This document shows, in pieces, positions 25,477 through 33,899 of a stretch of 64,000 nucleotides of DNA (position 1 is the first letter of the stretch; every line of letters starts with the position of its first letter). The DNA is taken from positions 124,001 through 188,000 of the forward strand of contig NZ_CADIKI010000017.1 of NCBI RefSeq assembly GCF_902859935.1, read 5' to 3'. The DNA comes from Paraburkholderia fynbosensis. Its GTDB lineage: Bacteria > Pseudomonadota > Gammaproteobacteria > Burkholderiales > Burkholderiaceae. The notes under the pieces were generated by a model. It was not told the DNA's origin, ran no database searches, and was given only the letters and a program-made list of their open reading frames with translations. The position numbers and the translations under genes are program-made.

Positions 25477-25757
25477 GGACCCGGCGGTGTTGTAGTCGTC
25501 GGCGGATGATTCGATGTCGGCAGTATGGGATGGCGGGCGCGGGTGACGCTGTTGGCGGTCGTGGACATTGCGGGCCGCGTCGAACGCATAAGGCCCCTGC
25601 GTGTTTTCGCCGTCGAGGAACATCATGCGCGGCTGTGCGGTCGAATCCGTTCGCCGCTCGCCATGCGCGTGCACATCGGAGTGAACGTCTTTTCCCGTCA
25701 GCCGACATACGTGCGCCCCGCAGCGCCCTCATCCATCCCATCCAAATTCAATCGCCG

Positions 25758-27068
25758 ATGGCTTCAGCTCCCGCCGCACGCCGCGTCAATCGCCAGCCGC
25801 CCAACGGGCCGCGCGGCGCGGCGCGCGCGTGGCGATGGCTTGCGGTGCTGGCCATGGTAGCCGTTCTGCACTGGATTGCCGCGCAGTGGTTCGAGCGCAA
25901 CCGCGCGACGCTCAATCCAACCGATCACGAGCACGTACCGGTGCAGGTCGCGCTGCTGACGCCCGAGCGTATCGAGCGCAAAGCCGCGCCGGCCGCGCCC
26001 CCCGCGCCCGCCCCGGTGCCTGCGCACAAGGCCGCGGCGAGTCCGCCGCGCGAACATGTGCTGACCGCGCTGCAACCGGCAACGCAAGCTGCGCAGCCGA
26101 CAGCCGCTGCGTCGGACGTGGCGGCAAGCGCGCCGGCCGCAGCGGCGAGTCCCAATGCTCACGCCGATGCCGCCGCACATGCCGCAGACACAGCCAGCGC
26201 GCCTGCTGCCGCCAGCGCGCCTCAAGCGGCGCCCGGGGTGAAGTTTTCGGTCCCGCCATCCGCCGAACTGCAGTACGACATGTTCTACAACGGCGTGCGC
26301 AACCAGCCCGGCACGATCCACTGGACCAGCAACGCGCAAGGCTACGAGATGATCGTGTCCGTGCCGCTGCCGTTCGTCGGCCCATTTGTCTACTCGAGCC
26401 GTGGCCGCATCGATGCGTTCGGTCTCGCGCCGGATCAGTACAGCGAAAAGCGCGGCCATCGGGCGGAAGACATCGCCATCTTCAACCGCACCGATAAAAA
26501 GATCGGCTTCACGCGCACCCCGGCCACGCTGGCGCTGCCCGATGGTGCGCAGGACCGTTTCAGCATGGTGATGCAACTCGCGAGCCTCGTACGCGGTGAC
26601 CCGTCTGCGTATAAGCCCGGTGTGACGCGGCAGTTCTTCGTCGTCGATAACGACAGCGGCGAGAACTGGCCGGTCGAAACGATCGGCGACGAGACCATCC
26701 GCACGGCCGAGGGTTATCTCGATACGCGTCATTTCAAACGCTTGCCGCGTCATGACGGCGACATGCGACGCATCGACGTCTGGCTCGCGCCGTCGCTCGG
26801 CTGGCTGCCCGCGCGCATCGTTCAAACGGAGCCGAACGGCACGCAATTCGAACTGGTGTGGCGCGGCAAGCTCTCGCTCGACGATGCCGGCCCGAGCGTC
26901 GGCAGCAGCGATGACGGCGGCGCGGCCGCTGCGCCTTCGCCTTCGCCTTCGCCTTCGCCTTCGCCTGACAATTCAACCACCCCGCCCGCCGATACGTCGG
27001 CAATAACGCCCGAACCTTCGCGCGTCGCACCCGTCGATTCGACCGCCCCGGGCGACGTCAAACCCTGA
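25758..27068 (+). CDS. DUF3108 domain protein
   Basis: A 436-residue protein with one N-terminal membrane segment (about residues 26-46). A long Ala/Pro-rich periplasmic linker (about 65-165) leads to a DUF3108 domain (about 170-375: SAELQYDMFYNGVRNQPGTI, PVETIGDETIRTAEGYLDTR, VWLAPSLGWLPARIV). The C-terminus is Ser/Pro-rich and contains five Ser-Pro dipeptides encoded by a hexanucleotide repeat. DUF3108 proteins are beta-rich envelope proteins of unknown function. The N-terminal half resembles TonB-type linkers spanning the periplasm. It stands between the IclR gene and an alpha/beta hydrolase. Confidence 0.85.
   Translation: MASAPAARRVNRQPPNGPRGAARAWRWLAVLAMVAVLHWIAAQWFERNRATLNPTDHEHVPVQVALLTPERIERKAAPAAPPAPAPVPAHKAAASPPREHVLTALQPATQAAQPTAAASDVAASAPAAAASPNAHADAAAHAADTASAPAAASAPQAAPGVKFSVPPSAELQYDMFYNGVRNQPGTIHWTSNAQGYEMIVSVPLPFVGPFVYSSRGRIDAFGLAPDQYSEKRGHRAEDIAIFNRTDKKIGFTRTPATLALPDGAQDRFSMVMQLASLVRGDPSAYKPGVTRQFFVVDNDSGENWPVETIGDETIRTAEGYLDTRHFKRLPRHDGDMRRIDVWLAPSLGWLPARIVQTEPNGTQFELVWRGKLSLDDAGPSVGSSDDGGAAAAPSPSPSPSPSPDNSTTPPADTSAITPEPSRVAPVDSTAPGDVKP
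26932..26967 (+). repeat. Hexanucleotide tandem repeat (CGCCTT)5+
   Basis: Five exact CGCCTT units plus a partial sixth lie within the C-terminal coding region of the DUF3108 gene and encode alternating Ser-Pro. Copy-number change would keep the frame and vary the length of the tail. Confidence 0.85.
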
Positions 27069-27252
27069 CATCCCCACAATCCGAACAGGGTTTCGATCGA
27101 ATCGCCGAACTTCCGCGACGACGCCGACTCGCACCACTTGCTGCACCCGTTCGCGCGTACGCTGCGTTTAGGATCAGCCCCATCGCAGGGGCGGAACACG
27201 ACGCGCAAATGGAGAACGGACCCTTCCACTGCGTTCCCTTCAAGGAGCCCGC

Positions 27253-28041
27253 ATGCAAGTGAACATCAACGGAATCGAAACGCGCTATGTGCTGAGCAAC
27301 GAGGGCGGCGGCCCGTGGCTGACGTTCATCCATCAACTGGGCGGCGATCTGTCCGTCTGGGACCAGCTTGCCGGCTATTTCCGCGACGACTACACCGTGC
27401 TGCGCTACGACGTGCGCGGCCACGGCAATACCGCTGTATCCGGCCAGCCGTTCAGTGTCGACGATCTTTCAAACGATCTCGCCGCGCTGCTCGATGCGCT
27501 GGGTGCCCCGACGACGCATCTGGTCGGCATGTCAATGGGCGGCATGATCGCGCAGCAATTCGCACTGAACCACCCGTCACGCGTCGACACCCTGACAATC
27601 GCCGACAGCGCCGCCCGCACGTTGCCGGAGGGCCGCGCCGTCTGGGATCAACGCGCCCGTACGGCGCGCAGCGACGGCGTCGCGGCGCTAGTGCCCACGA
27701 CCTTGGGCCGCTGGCTCACACCCGGTTTTCAGGCCGCGCATCCCGAAGCGGTGGAGCAGATTCGCGAGGTGCTCGCTCATACGTTGCCAGAAGGCTACGC
27801 CATGGCATGCGAAGCGCTGCGCGATTTCGACGTAAGCAGTAAGCTGGGAAGCATTCGTTGTCCAACCTTGACCGTGGCGGGCCGCCACGACTCAGGCACG
27901 CCGCCTGCTGCAACCCGTGCAATAGCAGACGCCATCGAAGGCGCACAGTTCGAACTTCTCGACGCCGCTCACCTCGCGCCCATCGAGCAATCTCACCGTT
28001 TTGCTGCACTGCTTGAAACGTTTCTTGAAAGGCCGGTCTAA
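27253..28041 (+). CDS. Alpha/beta hydrolase, 3-oxoadipate enol-lactonase-like
   Basis: A 262-residue cytosolic hydrolase. The nucleophile is the serine of GMSMGGM, the acid is in GRHDSGTPP and the histidine in DAAHLAPIEQ. The overall pattern (RYVLSNEGGGPWLTFIHQLGG start, YDVRGHGNT) is closest to PcaD, which opens 3-oxoadipate enol-lactone in the beta-ketoadipate pathway. No other pca genes are near, so a different ester or lactone is possible. AAGGAG precedes the ATG. Confidence 0.85.
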   Translation: MQVNINGIETRYVLSNEGGGPWLTFIHQLGGDLSVWDQLAGYFRDDYTVLRYDVRGHGNTAVSGQPFSVDDLSNDLAALLDALGAPTTHLVGMSMGGMIAQQFALNHPSRVDTLTIADSAARTLPEGRAVWDQRARTARSDGVAALVPTTLGRWLTPGFQAAHPEAVEQIREVLAHTLPEGYAMACEALRDFDVSSKLGSIRCPTLTVAGRHDSGTPPAATRAIADAIEGAQFELLDAAHLAPIEQSHRFAALLETFLERPV

Positions 28042-28160
28042 CCGGTAGGTTCGGAAGCTGGGCAAGCGTCACATCCGGACCCACCCCTTGAATTCCACCA
28101 AATACGCTCCACGTATGGTGCAGAAACGGCCAGGAGCCAACGGAAATAAGGAGTGTCGCC

Positions 28161-28418
28161 ATGCAAATGATCTATAACAGCCCCAACTATTGTGTCGTCG
28201 AGTTTCCGCCGCAGGAAGGTCCTCTGGCCATGAAGTCGGGTGGCTACGAGATCGTCGACAAAAACATGCAGCGCGAAATCTACATCGACGGTGCAATGGC
28301 GGCGCGCTTTCGCGAGCACGTGCAGAAGCTGATTGAAGAAGAACCGTCCCTGGACGAGGTCGACGAATTTCTCGGCCAGTTCGACAGTCTGATGCATCAA
28401 CCTGTGATCCTTCACTAA
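28161..28418 (+). CDS. DUF3567 family protein
   Basis: An 85-residue protein matching the DUF3567 family found in Burkholderiales (MIYNSPNYCVVEFPP start, then GGYEIVDKN and FREHVQKLIEEEPSLDEVDEFLGQ). Its function is unknown. AAGGAG is placed well before the ATG. It is a separate unit followed by a terminator at 28509-28547. The C-terminus is strongly acidic and helical. Confidence 0.9.
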   Translation: MQMIYNSPNYCVVEFPPQEGPLAMKSGGYEIVDKNMQREIYIDGAMAARFREHVQKLIEEEPSLDEVDEFLGQFDSLMHQPVILH

Positions 28419-28508
28419 CCGCGAGATTCGCTTCGACCTCTTTGGCGACATGGATTGACCGCGCCGTCCGGCCCAGCCGGCGGCCTTTATAGGGCGGTCA
28501 GCACCCGT

Positions 28509-28547
28509 AAAACGGCCCAGCAGGCTTTTGCCTCGCTGGGCCGTTTT
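28509..28547 (+). terminator. Rho-independent terminator after DUF3567
   Basis: A 13-bp perfect stem, AAAACGGCCCAGC (28509-28521) with GCTGGGCCGTTTT (28535-28547), and a 13-nt loop. The T run is followed by CTTGG. It isolates the DUF3567 gene from the methionine synthase genes. Confidence 0.83.
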
Positions 28548-28676
28548 CTTGGCAGCGTGCTTTTGTCCGCTAACGGTTTGTCCCCATACCCTTCTCGCGT
28601 TATCTTTGGCTCACTGTCATGCCCGCAGGCCGGGGCGTGGCTTCACCCGCGCCGGGCGCATCAGCCCGGCAGCGGC

Positions 28677-28682
28677 TACAAT
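28677..28682 (+). promoter_or_regulatory. -10 box upstream of metH N-part (TACAAT)
   Basis: TACAAT lies 41 bp before the ATG at 28724 and follows a small GC-rich hairpin (GCCGGG with CCCGGC, about 28651-28670). No clear -35 is visible. The leader would be about 35 nt, too short for a cobalamin riboswitch. Confidence 0.4.
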
Positions 28683-28723
28683 GACAGGTTTCCCGAAAAA
28701 GCCGGCGCAAGCCCTCATCCGCC

Positions 28724-29794
28724 ATGAACCAGCCTGCTCAAACCGCCACGCCAGTCCGTTCCGAGCCCGCCTACACGCGCGGCACGGCGCTCCCCGCGCT
28801 GCTCAAGTCGCGCATTCTGATCCTGGACGGCGCAATGGGCACGATGATCCAGCGCTACAAGCTCGACGAAGCCCGCTATCGCGGCGAGCGCTTCAAGGAC
28901 TACGGGCGCGACATCAAGGGCAACAACGAGTTGCTGTCGATCACTCAGCCGCAGATCATCGCCGAGATTCATGAGCAGTATCTGGCGGCGGGCGCCGACA
29001 TCATCGAAACCAACACGTTCGGCGCGACCACGGTGGCGCAGGCGGACTACGGCATGGAAGCGCTCGCCATCGAGATGAATCTCGAGTCGGCGAAACTGGC
29101 GCGCGCCGCGTGCGACAAGTATTCGACGCCGGACAAGCCACGCTTCGTCGCGGGTGCGATCGGACCGACGCCGAAAACCGCAAGCATTTCCCCTGACGTG
29201 AACGATCCGGGCGCACGCAACGTCACGTTCGACGAACTGCGCACCGCCTACTACGAGCAGGCCAAGGCGCTGCTCGACGGCGGCGTGGACCTGTTCCTCG
29301 TCGAAACGATCTTCGACACGCTCAATGCCAAAGCCGCGCTGTTCGCGCTCGACGAGCTGTTCGAAGACACCGGCGAGCGTCTGCCGATCATGATCTCCGG
29401 CACCGTCACGGACGCGTCGGGGCGTATTCTGTCGGGGCAGACCGTCGAGGCGTTCTGGAACTCGCTGCGTCACGCGAAGCCGCTTACGTTCGGTCTGAAC
29501 TGCGCGCTGGGCGCGGCGCTGATGCGCCCGTACATCGCCGAACTGGCGAAGCTTTGCGACACGTACGTGTCGTGCTATCCGAACGCCGGGTTGCCGAATC
29601 CGATGAGCGACACCGGCTTCGACGAATTGCCCGCGGATACCTCGGGCCTGCTCAAGGAGTTCGCCCAGGCCGGTCTCGTGAACATCGCCGGCGGCTGCTG
29701 CGGCACGACGCCGGAGCACATCGCGGCGATTGCCCAGGCGCTCGCCGAAGTAAAGCCGCGCCAGTGGCCGACCCAGTATCGCGACGCCGCGTAA
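28724..29794 (+). CDS. Methionine synthase, homocysteine-binding module (split MetH N-part)
   Basis: A 356-residue protein matching the first domain of cobalamin-dependent methionine synthase. ILDGAMGTMIQRYKLDE is the family start, and the zinc-binding cysteines are C260 (GLNCALGA) and C325/C326 (GGCCGTTPEH). It binds and activates homocysteine. In E. coli all four MetH modules are in one 1227-residue chain; here this module is a separate gene ending 96 bp before the gene for the other three. The two proteins must act together. The stop is clean, and both parts have full-length domains, so this is a stable split, not decay. Confidence 0.93.
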   Translation: MNQPAQTATPVRSEPAYTRGTALPALLKSRILILDGAMGTMIQRYKLDEARYRGERFKDYGRDIKGNNELLSITQPQIIAEIHEQYLAAGADIIETNTFGATTVAQADYGMEALAIEMNLESAKLARAACDKYSTPDKPRFVAGAIGPTPKTASISPDVNDPGARNVTFDELRTAYYEQAKALLDGGVDLFLVETIFDTLNAKAALFALDELFEDTGERLPIMISGTVTDASGRILSGQTVEAFWNSLRHAKPLTFGLNCALGAALMRPYIAELAKLCDTYVSCYPNAGLPNPMSDTGFDELPADTSGLLKEFAQAGLVNIAGGCCGTTPEHIAAIAQALAEVKPRQWPTQYRDAA

Positions 29795-29890
29795 GCGAGG
29801 CGGCCCGAGTTCGCGCCGCCGCTCCCGCAGTATCGAAATAGCCGCACTGCAGCCGCACCTCAACGCAAGCAATCGACTCCCACATACGCC

Positions 29891-32608
29891 ATGACCGATC
29901 ACACCATGCGCCTTGCCGGCCTCGAGCCGTTCAACGTCACGTCCGGGACGCTTTTCATCAACGTCGGTGAACGCACCAACGTGACTGGCTCGAAAGCGTT
30001 CGCGCGAATGATCCTGAACGACCAGTTCGACGAAGCGATTGCCGTCGCGCGCCAGCAGGTCGAAAACGGCGCGCAGGTCATCGACGTCAACATGGACGAA
30101 GCGATGCTCGATTCGAAAGCGGCGATGGTGCGCTTCATGAATCTGATCGCGTCGGAGCCGGACATCGCGCGCGTGCCGATCATGATCGACTCGTCGAAGT
30201 GGGAAGTGATCGAAGCGGGCCTGAAGTGCGTGCAAGGCAAGGCGATCGTCAACTCGATCTCGCTGAAGGAAGGCGAAGAGGCGTTCCGCCATCACGCGAA
30301 CCTGATTCGCCGCTACGGCGCGGCCGCCGTCGTGATGGCCTTCGACGAACAGGGCCAGGCCGACACTTTCGAGCGCAAGACGCAGATCTGCAAACGCTCG
30401 TATGACTTCCTCGTGAACGTAGTGGGCTTCCCGCCGGAAGACATCATCTTCGATCCGAACATCTTCGCGGTCGCCACCGGTATCGAAGAACACAACAACT
30501 ACGCGGTCGACTTCATCGAAGCGACGCGCTGGATCAAGCAGAACCTGCCGTACGCGAAGGTGAGCGGCGGCGTGTCGAACGTGTCGTTCTCGTTCCGCGG
30601 CAACGACCCGGTGCGCGAAGCGATCCACACCGTGTTCCTCTACCACGCGATCCAGGCGGGCATGGACATGGGCATCGTCAACGCGGGCCAGCTCGGCGTG
30701 TATGCCGACCTCGACCCGGAGTTGCGCGAACGCGTGGAAGACGTGGTGCTGAACCGCCGTGAAGACGGCACCGACCGGCTGCTCGAAATCGCCGACAAGT
30801 TCAAGACCGGCGCCGCGAAGAAGGAAGAAAACCTCGAGTGGCGCAACCAGCCGGTCGAAAAACGTCTGGCGCACGCGCTCGTGTCGGGCATCACCAATTT
30901 CATCGTCGAAGATACCGAGGAAGTGCGCGCGAAGATCGCGGCAGAAGGCGGCCGCCCGATCAACGTGATCGAAGGCCCGCTGATGGACGGCATGAACATC
31001 GTCGGCGACCTGTTCGGTCAGGGCAAGATGTTCCTGCCGCAGGTCGTCAAGTCGGCGCGCGTGATGAAGCAGGCGGTCGCGCATCTGATCCCGTTCATCG
31101 AAGAAGAAAAGAAGCTGATGGCCGAAGCCGGCGCGGACGTGCGCGCGAAAGGCAAGATCGTCATCGCCACGGTTAAGGGCGACGTGCACGATATCGGCAA
31201 GAACATTGTCTCCGTGGTCCTTCAGTGCAATAACTTCGAAGTGGTCAACATGGGCGTGATGGTCTCGTGCAACGACATTCTCGCGAAGGCGAAGGTCGAA
31301 GGCGCGGACATCATCGGCCTCTCGGGGCTGATCACGCCGAGCCTCGAAGAGATGGCCTACGTCGCATCGGAAATGCAGCGCGACGACTACTTCCGCGTGA
31401 AGAAGATTCCACTGCTGATCGGCGGCGCGACCACCTCGCGCGTGCACACCGCAGTGAAGATCGCGCCGCATTACGAGGGCCCGGTGGTGTATGTGCCCGA
31501 CGCGTCGCGTTCGGTGTCGGTGGCATCGAGCCTCCTGTCCGACGAAGGCGCGGCGAAATACGTCGACGAACTCAAAGCCGACTACGACCGCATCCGCGAC
31601 CAGCACGCCAACAAGAAAGCGCAGCCGATGGTCACGCTCGCCGAAGCGCGCGCAAACAAGACCAAGGTCGACTGGGCGAACTATCAGCCGGTCAAGCCGA
31701 AGTTCATCGGCCGCCGCGTGTTCAGGAACTTCGATCTGAACGAACTCGCGAATTACATCGACTGGGGCCCGTTCTTCCAGACCTGGGACCTGGCCGGCCC
31801 GTATCCGGCGATCCTGAACGACGAGATCGTCGGCGAATCGGCGCGGCGCGTGTTCTCGGACGGCAAGTCGATGCTCGCGCGTCTGATCCAGGGCCGCTGG
31901 CTGCAGGCCAACGGCGTGATCGCGCTGCTGCCGGCCAACACGGTCAACGACGACGACATCGAAATTTACACGGACGAATCGCGCTCGGAAGTCGCGCTCA
32001 CGTGGCGCAACCTGCGCCAGCAAAGCGTGCGGCCGGTGGTAGACGGCGTGATGCGGCCGAACAGGTCGCTCGCCGACTTCATCGCGCCGAAAGACTCGGG
32101 CGTGGCCGACTACATCGGCATGTTCGCGGTGACGGCGGGTCTGGGCGTCGACGTGAAGGAAAAGCAGTTCGAAAAGGATCACGACGACTACAGCGCGATC
32201 ATGCTGAAGGCACTCGCCGACCGCTTCGCCGAAGCGTTCGCCGAAGCGTTGCATGCACGCGTGCGGCGCGACCTGTGGGGCTACGCGAACACCGAAAGCC
32301 TGTCGAACGACGAGTTGATCGCCGAAAAGTATCGCGGCGTCCGTCCGGCGCCGGGCTACCCGGCCTGCCCGGATCACCTCGTGAAGCGCGACATGTTCGA
32401 CGTGCTGCAAGCCACCGAAATCGGCATGAGCGTGACCGAATCTCTCGCGATGCTGCCGGCGGCCAGCGTGTCGGGCTTCTATCTGGCGCACCCGGACAGC
32501 ACGTATTTCTCGGTCGGCAAGATTGGCCAGGACCAGCTCGAAGACTACGCGCAGCGTATGTCGCTGTCGAAAAAGGACGCCGAACGGGCGTTGGCGCCAT
32601 TGCTATAA
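29891..32608 (+). CDS. metH: Methionine synthase, folate/cobalamin/activation modules (split MetH C-part)
   Basis: A 905-residue protein holding three of the four MetH modules. The methyltetrahydrofolate (pterin) domain is at about 10-310 (FINVGERTNVTGSKAF), the cobalamin cap and binding domain at about 330-600, with the B12-ligand DxHxxG at D431-V-H433 and GLSGLITPSLEEM. The SAM-dependent reactivation domain follows at about 610-905 (RPAPGYPACPDH). It transfers the folate methyl via B12 to homocysteine held on the product of the preceding gene. A second in-frame ATG five codons in (29906) is also possible. It is cotranscribed with the N-part. Confidence 0.96.
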   Translation: MTDHTMRLAGLEPFNVTSGTLFINVGERTNVTGSKAFARMILNDQFDEAIAVARQQVENGAQVIDVNMDEAMLDSKAAMVRFMNLIASEPDIARVPIMIDSSKWEVIEAGLKCVQGKAIVNSISLKEGEEAFRHHANLIRRYGAAAVVMAFDEQGQADTFERKTQICKRSYDFLVNVVGFPPEDIIFDPNIFAVATGIEEHNNYAVDFIEATRWIKQNLPYAKVSGGVSNVSFSFRGNDPVREAIHTVFLYHAIQAGMDMGIVNAGQLGVYADLDPELRERVEDVVLNRREDGTDRLLEIADKFKTGAAKKEENLEWRNQPVEKRLAHALVSGITNFIVEDTEEVRAKIAAEGGRPINVIEGPLMDGMNIVGDLFGQGKMFLPQVVKSARVMKQAVAHLIPFIEEEKKLMAEAGADVRAKGKIVIATVKGDVHDIGKNIVSVVLQCNNFEVVNMGVMVSCNDILAKAKVEGADIIGLSGLITPSLEEMAYVASEMQRDDYFRVKKIPLLIGGATTSRVHTAVKIAPHYEGPVVYVPDASRSVSVASSLLSDEGAAKYVDELKADYDRIRDQHANKKAQPMVTLAEARANKTKVDWANYQPVKPKFIGRRVFRNFDLNELANYIDWGPFFQTWDLAGPYPAILNDEIVGESARRVFSDGKSMLARLIQGRWLQANGVIALLPANTVNDDDIEIYTDESRSEVALTWRNLRQQSVRPVVDGVMRPNRSLADFIAPKDSGVADYIGMFAVTAGLGVDVKEKQFEKDHDDYSAIMLKALADRFAEAFAEALHARVRRDLWGYANTESLSNDELIAEKYRGVRPAPGYPACPDHLVKRDMFDVLQATEIGMSVTESLAMLPAASVSGFYLAHPDSTYFSVGKIGQDQLEDYAQRMSLSKKDAERALAPLL

Positions 32609-32763
32609 GCCTTGTGGCGGGAAACCCACCATATCGGGTCTGAAAGACTGAATATTTGCGGCAGCGTAATTTTCGGCTTTGTAGACTGGGTCGGTTTCAT
32701 CCCGCCAGGCGCGGCCAAAACGCGTCGGCTTATTTAATTGCAATCGTCAATGGAGAAAATCGT

Positions 32764-32973
32764 ATGAAAAAGCTGGCGCTGTTCTTGACTGCTGTTTCAC
32801 TTGCCGTGGGTGCCTCTGCGGCACTGGCCCAGCCCGCCGCCCCCGGCGGCTCCAGCGCGGTCAGCTCGTATTCGCCGCCGGTCGCGAAGCACGTCAAGAA
32901 ACCGAAGAAGCATAAGACGAAGAAAGGTGCGTCGGCTCCCGCTGCCGCCCCGGCAGAGGCCGCCAGCCAGTAA
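32764..32973 (+). CDS. Small secreted Lys/Ala-rich protein
   Basis: A 69-residue protein with a clear signal peptide (MKKLALFLTAVSLAVGASAALA, cleavage before QPAAP). The mature peptide is about 47 residues, with a basic cluster (KHVKKPKKHKTKKG) and an Ala/Pro end. GGAG is well placed before the ATG, and a strong terminator follows at 33008-33033, so it is a genuine one-gene unit. Its function is unknown; a periplasmic nucleic-acid, anion or metal binder is possible. Confidence 0.8.
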   Translation: MKKLALFLTAVSLAVGASAALAQPAAPGGSSAVSSYSPPVAKHVKKPKKHKTKKGASAPAAAPAEAASQ

Positions 32974-33007
32974 GCGGTACGGCCGGCCTCGGCCCGTTCC
33001 AAAAACG

Positions 33008-33033
33008 AAGAGCCCGCGTCGAGCGGGCTCTTT
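33008..33033. terminator. Bidirectional rho-independent terminator
   Basis: A 10-bp stem (33008-33017 with 33023-33032) with core GAGCCCGC/GCGGGCTC, a 5-nt loop, then TTTT. It serves the small secreted protein gene and possibly the convergent DUF1840 gene. Confidence 0.87.
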
Positions 33034-33112
33034 TCATTGGTGCGTCAGGCCTCAGGCCTCGCGTATCAGCCGTTGCGGCTGCTGCGCACGCTCTCGCGCG
33101 GCGTGCGGGGGA

Positions 33113-33439
33113 TCAGAGACCCCAGACGATGTCCGCGTTTTCCTTCTGCGCCGCGCGCAGCATGTCGAGGAACGGATACGCGCGCTGCGCGAGCCCCGGC
33201 GGAATCTCGTGATGCTCATGACCATCTTCGCCTTCGTGGAAATGGCCGTCGTGCTCGGCGCGTTCCTGCTTGTCGAAGGTGATGGCGGCTTCGAGCTTCT
33301 CGATGGCCGGGCCCAGTTCGTCGTGAATGATGACGCCCCGCTCCCCAAGGCGTTTGCCGACAATGCCGACCAGATACTGAGCCAGATTCTCCAGCATCAA
33401 CACGTCTGGGCAGGCGCGGCATTTAAAAGTAATCAGCAT
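33113..33439 (-). CDS. DUF1840 family protein with His-rich segment
   Basis: A 108-residue protein of the DUF1840 family, common in Burkholderiales and of unknown function. The N-terminus has a CxxC pair (C7, C10 in KCRACPD). A middle segment has six histidines within residues 63-77 (EHDGHFHEGEDGHEHHE), suggesting metal binding. AAGGGA lies before the ATG at 33439; an in-frame extension upstream lacks support. It is convergent with the small secreted protein gene. Confidence 0.88.
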   Translation of the reverse strand: MLITFKCRACPDVLMLENLAQYLVGIVGKRLGERGVIIHDELGPAIEKLEAAITFDKQERAEHDGHFHEGEDGHEHHEIPPGLAQRAYPFLDMLRAAQKENADIVWGL

Positions 33440-33899
33440 GACTGTTCCCTTTTTCGTTATGTCGGATCGACGCGCGAGCGGCCCGAAGGCGGCTGCCGGC
33501 GCGCATGACGCGCCTGTCACGACAACTCGCCGGTCAGGCGCGGCGGCCACGGCCCTTGCTGGGCATCTCATTGAACATATTAGCACCTGCTAAAATCCGT
33601 CTGGACGGAAAAGCGCGCCGCCCTGCGCCGCGCGAGGCGAAGCGAAGCGCGAGCAGCGTGGCCGGGCAGTTGGCCGCAACCCCGTATGCCATGCAGTCGA
33701 CACCGCTGCAGTTGCCGTGCACCGCTTACCACGTTGCAGACAACGTGCCCGATGGCGCTTCGGATGTACCCCGGCGCCTTCAAAAATGCCGCACCGGGTG
33801 CCTCGCCGCTTTCCTCGCTTCTAACGAATCGGCCGCGCCAGCCGCGCGGCCGGCGCCCCTTCCGCATCACCGGATTGCCTCACTGGACTCGCAACAAGC
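33440..33899. other. Intergenic region upstream of argS
   Basis: About 460 bp divergent region between DUF1840 and argS. It holds a perfect dyad TTAGCA-CC-TGCTAA (33580-33593) overlapping a TAAAAT (33591-33596). A TTGAAC at 33571 is too close (14 bp) for a standard promoter pair. If argS starts here its leader is about 300 nt. No gene is supported. Confidence 0.45.

Noticed and set aside
28552..28723. Possible cobalamin or SAH riboswitch before metH
   Set aside because: No B12-box-like or SAH-riboswitch core could be recognised, and the predicted leader after TACAAT is only about 35 nt.
28715..32491. A 1258-codon open frame on the minus strand opposite the methionine synthase genes
   Set aside because: It is an antisense effect of high GC and codon bias; its translation is Arg/His-rich with no family resemblance, while the plus strand encodes complete MetH domains.
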